This document shows, in pieces, positions 6,409 through 8,465 of a DNA stretch of 8,465 bases. Both the position numbers and the translations under genes were made by a program. Where the stretch lies: NCBI GenBank assembly GCA_905372035.1, contig CAJPNN010000060.1, positions 1-8,465 on the forward strand, in the 5' to 3' direction. This stretch comes from Bacillota bacterium (GTDB lineage: Bacteria > Bacillota > Clostridia > Peptostreptococcales > Anaerovoracaceae). How positions within the stretch are numbered: position 1 is the stretch's first letter; each line of letters opens with the position of its first letter. Under the pieces are notes generated by a model. That model did no database searches and was not told the origin of the DNA. It worked only from the letters and a program-made list of their open reading frames with translations.

Positions 6409-7020
6409 TTATATTATTTTCCTGACTTCTTCAATAATGATTTCAGCAATACATTCTATACTTTTTTCTCCGTCTATCCTAACAACCCTGTCAGGATTTT
6501 CCTCTGCAATCTTCTCATATCCCTTATACACACGATCATGATACTCATACGGCTCCGATTCAAGTCTGTCAAGTTCACGCACAATTCTATCCTTTGATTT
6601 ATTAGGATCCAGCATAAGCAAAAATGTCTTGTCAGGCATAGTTCCATGTATTGCAAATTCGTTTATCTTTTCAACCATAGATCCAAGCTTCCTTCCATAC
6701 TTTTGATAAGCAACGGATGAGTCGATATATCTGTCACAGAGTACCACTTTACCTTGTTTCAACGCCGGTCTGATAACCTCTTCAACATGCTGAGCCCTAC
6801 ATGCCGCATATAGCATAGCCTCTGTCTCAGGTAACATATTTCCGAAATCTTTACTTAATATTATCTTTCTTAATTCTTCACCCAGCAAAGTGCCACCCGG
6901 TTCTCTCGTAAATATACAGTTGTATCCCATCTTTTCCAAAACGGTTTTCAAGATTTCTATTTGAGTGGTTTTTCCCGAACCGTCCGTACCCTCAAAAGTT
7001 ATAAATATTCCACGTTCCAT
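6409..7020 (-). CDS. tmk: Thymidylate kinase
   Basis: A 203-residue dTMP kinase, which phosphorylates dTMP to dTDP with ATP on the route to dTTP. The phosphate-binding loop GTDGSGKT is at 11-18, the REPGG substrate motif at 39-43, the DRY motif at 96-98 with the following DSSVAYQ, and the lid region with conserved arginines at about 147-163 (RELDRLESEPYEYHDRVYKG). Length is standard. ATG is preceded by AAGGAAAAG, whose first bases overlap the stop codon of the upstream small gene, so translation of the two is probably coupled. In Bacillus tmk is followed by darA (yaaQ) and yaaR before holB; here holB comes directly. Confidence 0.96.
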   Translation of the reverse strand: MERGIFITFEGTDGSGKTTQIEILKTVLEKMGYNCIFTREPGGTLLGEELRKIILSKDFGNMLPETEAMLYAACRAQHVEEVIRPALKQGKVVLCDRYIDSSVAYQKYGRKLGSMVEKINEFAIHGTMPDKTFLLMLDPNKSKDRIVRELDRLESEPYEYHDRVYKGYEKIAEENPDRVVRIDGEKSIECIAEIIIEEVRKII

Positions 7021-7029
7021 ATCTTTTCC

Positions 7030-7161
7030 TTATTTCCTGTTGTTTTTAACTTTTTTCTTACCCGATAAAACCTGCTCATACAAATTATTTATCAAAATAA
7101 CAGCTACAATTACTATAGGAATACAAAGCAGCAAAACAAACAGTACTGTCAAAAAAGTCAT
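7030..7161 (-). CDS. 43-residue small membrane protein, unknown function
   Basis: A small gene read directly from the minus strand. It encodes 43 residues: MTFLTVLFVLLCIPIVIVAV, a short stretch ILINNLYEQVL, and a very basic tail SGKKKVKNNRK. The first 24 or so residues form one membrane span and the tail should stay in the cytoplasm. Support for translation is good: AGGAGG lies 6 nt before the ATG inside the last codons of the lipoprotein gene, whose TGA stop is one base before this ATG, and the TAA stop overlaps the ribosome binding site of tmk. The gene therefore fills the gap between its neighbours exactly. C13 is within the membrane span. I recognise no family; it could assist the lipoprotein upstream or simply couple translation to tmk. 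Confidence 0.75.
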   Translation of the reverse strand: MTFLTVLFVLLLCIPIVIVAVILINNLYEQVLSGKKKVKNNRK

Positions 7162-7162
7162 A

Positions 7163-8245
7163 TCAATCCTCCTGCTCTATACTGTATCTTGTTATATAAC
7201 CGTTACTTTTCTCAAATTCTCTGACATTGTCTTTAGATACGGCATCTATCTTAAAAATTTTTTCATATCCTACAGAATCCTTTGATAGTTTTCCTGATAT
7301 TATATCTAAACCATATCTTATAGCTTCCCTTATATTTACCGGCGTATAGTTGAAAGTAACCTGTTTTATTCCTAAATCTTCATAAGCGGATACTATATTT
7401 TCGACTCCACTTTTGGATGCTCCTATACTTGAAATCAACTGTATTTTTAATTTGGCGTTACCCGTATAATTTTGTATCGCATCCAACACACCGAGAGCAC
7501 ATTCATCACTTTGAGTATATATAGCCCTTACGTTTGAAATTGTGGATATATCGGATTTATCCAACCAGTCTTCAAATTCATTCATAGCTTTTATTCTTGA
7601 TGATGTCTCAAACTGTGATATTATATGCAGATTGCTGTCGATATCTCTTTGAAATATCTTATAAAGCTTTTTATCAATAAAATTATCGCTATCATAAAAT
7701 GCTACAATATCAAGTTTACCGTTATAGCCCGATTCTTCTTTAAAAGAATTGTAAAAATCATTAAAAAGCTTCACATTATCCTTTCCAAACTCATCCATGT
7801 CATAATAAAACCCTGCATTAGGTATTATTTTAGTAGGTGTATTCAGTCTCTCGCTGTATAAAATAACAGATATTCCCGATTTCATAGCCTTATTAAGCGC
7901 CTTTGAAACTGAATCCGATTTAAACGGGTAGATAATAATACAATCAAGCTTTTTATTTACGGCATCCTCAATTTCTCTTATCTGTTCTTCAACAGATCCG
8001 CACATCACAACTTCAATGCCCGTTCCGTTTTCAACTTGAGCAATTTCTCCTTCATCTACAGCCTGCTCATAGCATTGAGTCATATATTCCTCGGGCTCAT
8101 CCTGCAAAACAACTTTCATCTTTGTTATTTCTCGCTGACGCTCCCCGTTTGTATTATCTTCACACGCAGTAAAAACAACTGCACTTATACAAATTATAAA
8201 GATAGATAAAAAAATCACACTAACACTTTTCAGTTTATAAGACAT
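7163..8245 (-). CDS. Sugar-binding-like (PBP1 type) lipoprotein, no transporter nearby
   Basis: A 360-residue exported lipoprotein. Basic N-terminus, hydrophobic segment at about 8-24 and the lipid-attachment cysteine C28 (VVFTAC; F at -3 is slightly unusual). The rest resembles type 1 periplasmic sugar-binding proteins (RbsB/LacI fold): the first lobe has EEQIREIEDAVNKKLDCIII and MKSGISVILYSERL, the second has SNVRAIYTQSDECALGVLDA and a C-terminal IREAIRYGLDIISGK. No permease or ATPase gene is in the operon, so it may be a sensor or extracytoplasmic scaffold instead of a transport component; the ligand is unknown. I chose the ATG at 8245, not a TTG 27 bases upstream, because it gives a standard signal peptide; its AAAGG site is weak and 11 nt away. 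First gene of the operon with the 43-residue protein, tmk, holB, ricT and trmN6. Confidence 0.85.
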   Translation of the reverse strand: MSYKLKSVSVIFLSIFIICISAVVFTACEDNTNGERQREITKMKVVLQDEPEEYMTQCYEQAVDEGEIAQVENGTGIEVVMCGSVEEQIREIEDAVNKKLDCIIIYPFKSDSVSKALNKAMKSGISVILYSERLNTPTKIIPNAGFYYDMDEFGKDNVKLFNDFYNSFKEESGYNGKLDIVAFYDSDNFIDKKLYKIFQRDIDSNLHIISQFETSSRIKAMNEFEDWLDKSDISTISNVRAIYTQSDECALGVLDAIQNYTGNAKLKIQLISSIGASKSGVENIVSAYEDLGIKQVTFNYTPVNIREAIRYGLDIISGKLSKDSVGYEKIFKIDAVSKDNVREFEKSNGYITRYSIEQED

Positions 8246-8254
8246 AACTTCAGT

Positions 8255-8343
8255 TACCTTTCTATCCGACAATTAAACAATTAAAAATTTTTTCAACAAT
8301 TTGAAAAAATTTTGACGATCATTCTATATAAGTACCTTTCTAT
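8255..8343 (-). repeat. Pair of 11-bp direct repeats in the operon leader
   Basis: ATAGAAAGGTA on the minus strand occurs at 8333-8343 and again at 8255-8265, 78 bp apart. The second copy carries the ribosome binding site of the lipoprotein gene. The first precedes a possible 9-codon reading frame (8293-8322, MIVKIFSNC) at a 12-nt spacing. Confidence 0.4.
8284..8313. repeat. Perfect 13-bp AT-rich inverted repeat in the operon leader
   Basis: AAAATTTTTTCAA (8284-8296) and TTGAAAAAATTTT (8301-8313) are exact reverse complements around a 4-base centre, CAAT. In the transcript this makes a long hairpin of weak pairs; as DNA it could be an operator. It lies between the operon promoter and the lipoprotein start. 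Confidence 0.65.
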
Positions 8344-8377
8344 GATAGTGTAAATCCATATTTGAATCTCGGCATTA

Positions 8378-8407
8378 ATTATATCACAAACTAAAAGAAA
8401 TATACAA
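8378..8407 (-). promoter_or_regulatory. Promoter of the lipoprotein-tmk-holB-ricT-trmN6 operon
   Basis: On the minus strand TTGTAT (8402-8407) and a perfect TATAAT (8378-8383) are 18 bp apart, with TG one base before the -10. It begins just after the 5S terminator. The leader to the ATG at 8245 is about 125 nt. A second, weaker candidate (TTTACA, then TATATA 18 bp later) lies 30-60 bp downstream. Confidence 0.7.
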
Positions 8408-8410
8408 GCT

Positions 8411-8438
8411 AAAAAGCTGAGTGCAAATGCACTCAGCT
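8411..8438 (-). terminator. Terminator of the rRNA operon
   Basis: A perfect 10-bp stem, AGCTGAGTGC with GCACTCAGCT, a 4-nt loop, and TTTTT on the minus strand at 8411-8415. It starts a few bases past the 5S rRNA 3' end. Confidence 0.85.
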
Positions 8439-8443
8439 CTACT

Positions 8444-8465
8444 GCTTAAGCGGCAACGTCCTACT
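8444..8465 (-). rRNA. rrf: 5S rRNA, 3' end only (cut by window edge)
   Basis: The minus strand reads AGTAGGACGTTGCCGCTTAA, the typical 3' end of a clostridial 5S rRNA (GGGAGAGTAGGACGTTGCC). It is followed directly by a strong terminator, as expected for the last gene of a 16S-23S-5S operon. The exact mature 3' end, around 8444, is estimated. The rest lies outside the window. Confidence 0.8.

Noticed and set aside
8246..8272. TTG start for the lipoprotein, nine codons upstream
   Set aside because: No ribosome binding site precedes it and it would add polar residues before a standard signal peptide.
1..8465. CRISPR array, insertion sequence, prophage or toxin-antitoxin system
   Set aside because: I saw no regularly spaced repeats, transposase motifs, phage genes or paired small toxin genes; almost all DNA is explained by housekeeping genes.

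Overview
The window looks like a piece of chromosome from a low-GC Bacillota organism, most likely a member of the Clostridia or a close anaerobic relative. The grounds are strong AGGAGG-type ribosome binding sites, sigma-A-type promoters, DinR/LexA-type SOS boxes, an AbrB-family regulator with a four-cysteine tail of the kind seen in clostridia, and the Bacillota gene cluster tmk-holB-ricT-trmN6. I cannot name the species. No phage, insertion sequence, CRISPR array or toxin-antitoxin locus is visible. Most of the window is housekeeping DNA, and the unusual points are in its small genes and intergenic regions.

Layout from left to right. (1) 41-388 (-) is a YneA-like LysM membrane protein behind a promoter surrounded by three SOS boxes; no lexA gene lies next to it. 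(2) 714-1277 (-) is a stand-alone AhpC peroxiredoxin with a terminator about 115 nt past its stop. (3) 1474-2739 (-) is murA, the first committed step of peptidoglycan synthesis. It diverges from (4) 2929-3258 (+), a small single-span membrane protein resembling DUF948; a perfect palindrome lies between the two promoters. (5) 3393-3647 (+) is an AbrB-family regulator with its own promoter and a strong terminator. (6) 3700-8245 (-) is a tight six-gene operon, in transcription order: a sugar-binding-like lipoprotein, a 43-residue membrane protein, tmk, holB, ricT and trmN6. (7) 8444-8465 (-) is the 3' end of a 5S rRNA gene followed by its terminator, so an rRNA operon lies just upstream and points the same way.

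How the genes fit together. tmk makes dTDP, holB encodes the delta' subunit of the DNA polymerase III clamp loader, ricT encodes a Y-complex iron-sulfur protein involved in RNA maturation, and trmN6 a tRNA adenine methyltransferase. This matches the B. subtilis tmk-holB-yaaT-yabB order, with abrB also nearby as in Bacillus. Absent here are darA/yaaQ and yaaR between tmk and holB, and rsmI after trmN6. At the head of the operon are instead a lipoprotein without any transporter genes and the tiny membrane protein, whose ribosome binding site is inside the end of the lipoprotein gene and whose stop codon overlaps the tmk ribosome binding site. The operon promoter lies immediately after the 5S terminator, and its leader of about 125 nt contains a perfect 13-bp AT-rich hairpin.

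The best candidates for something undescribed are the 43-residue protein with its lipoprotein partner, the leader hairpin of the same operon, and the palindrome between murA and the DUF948-like gene. These are modest leads, and nothing here amounts to a clear new defence or metabolic system.
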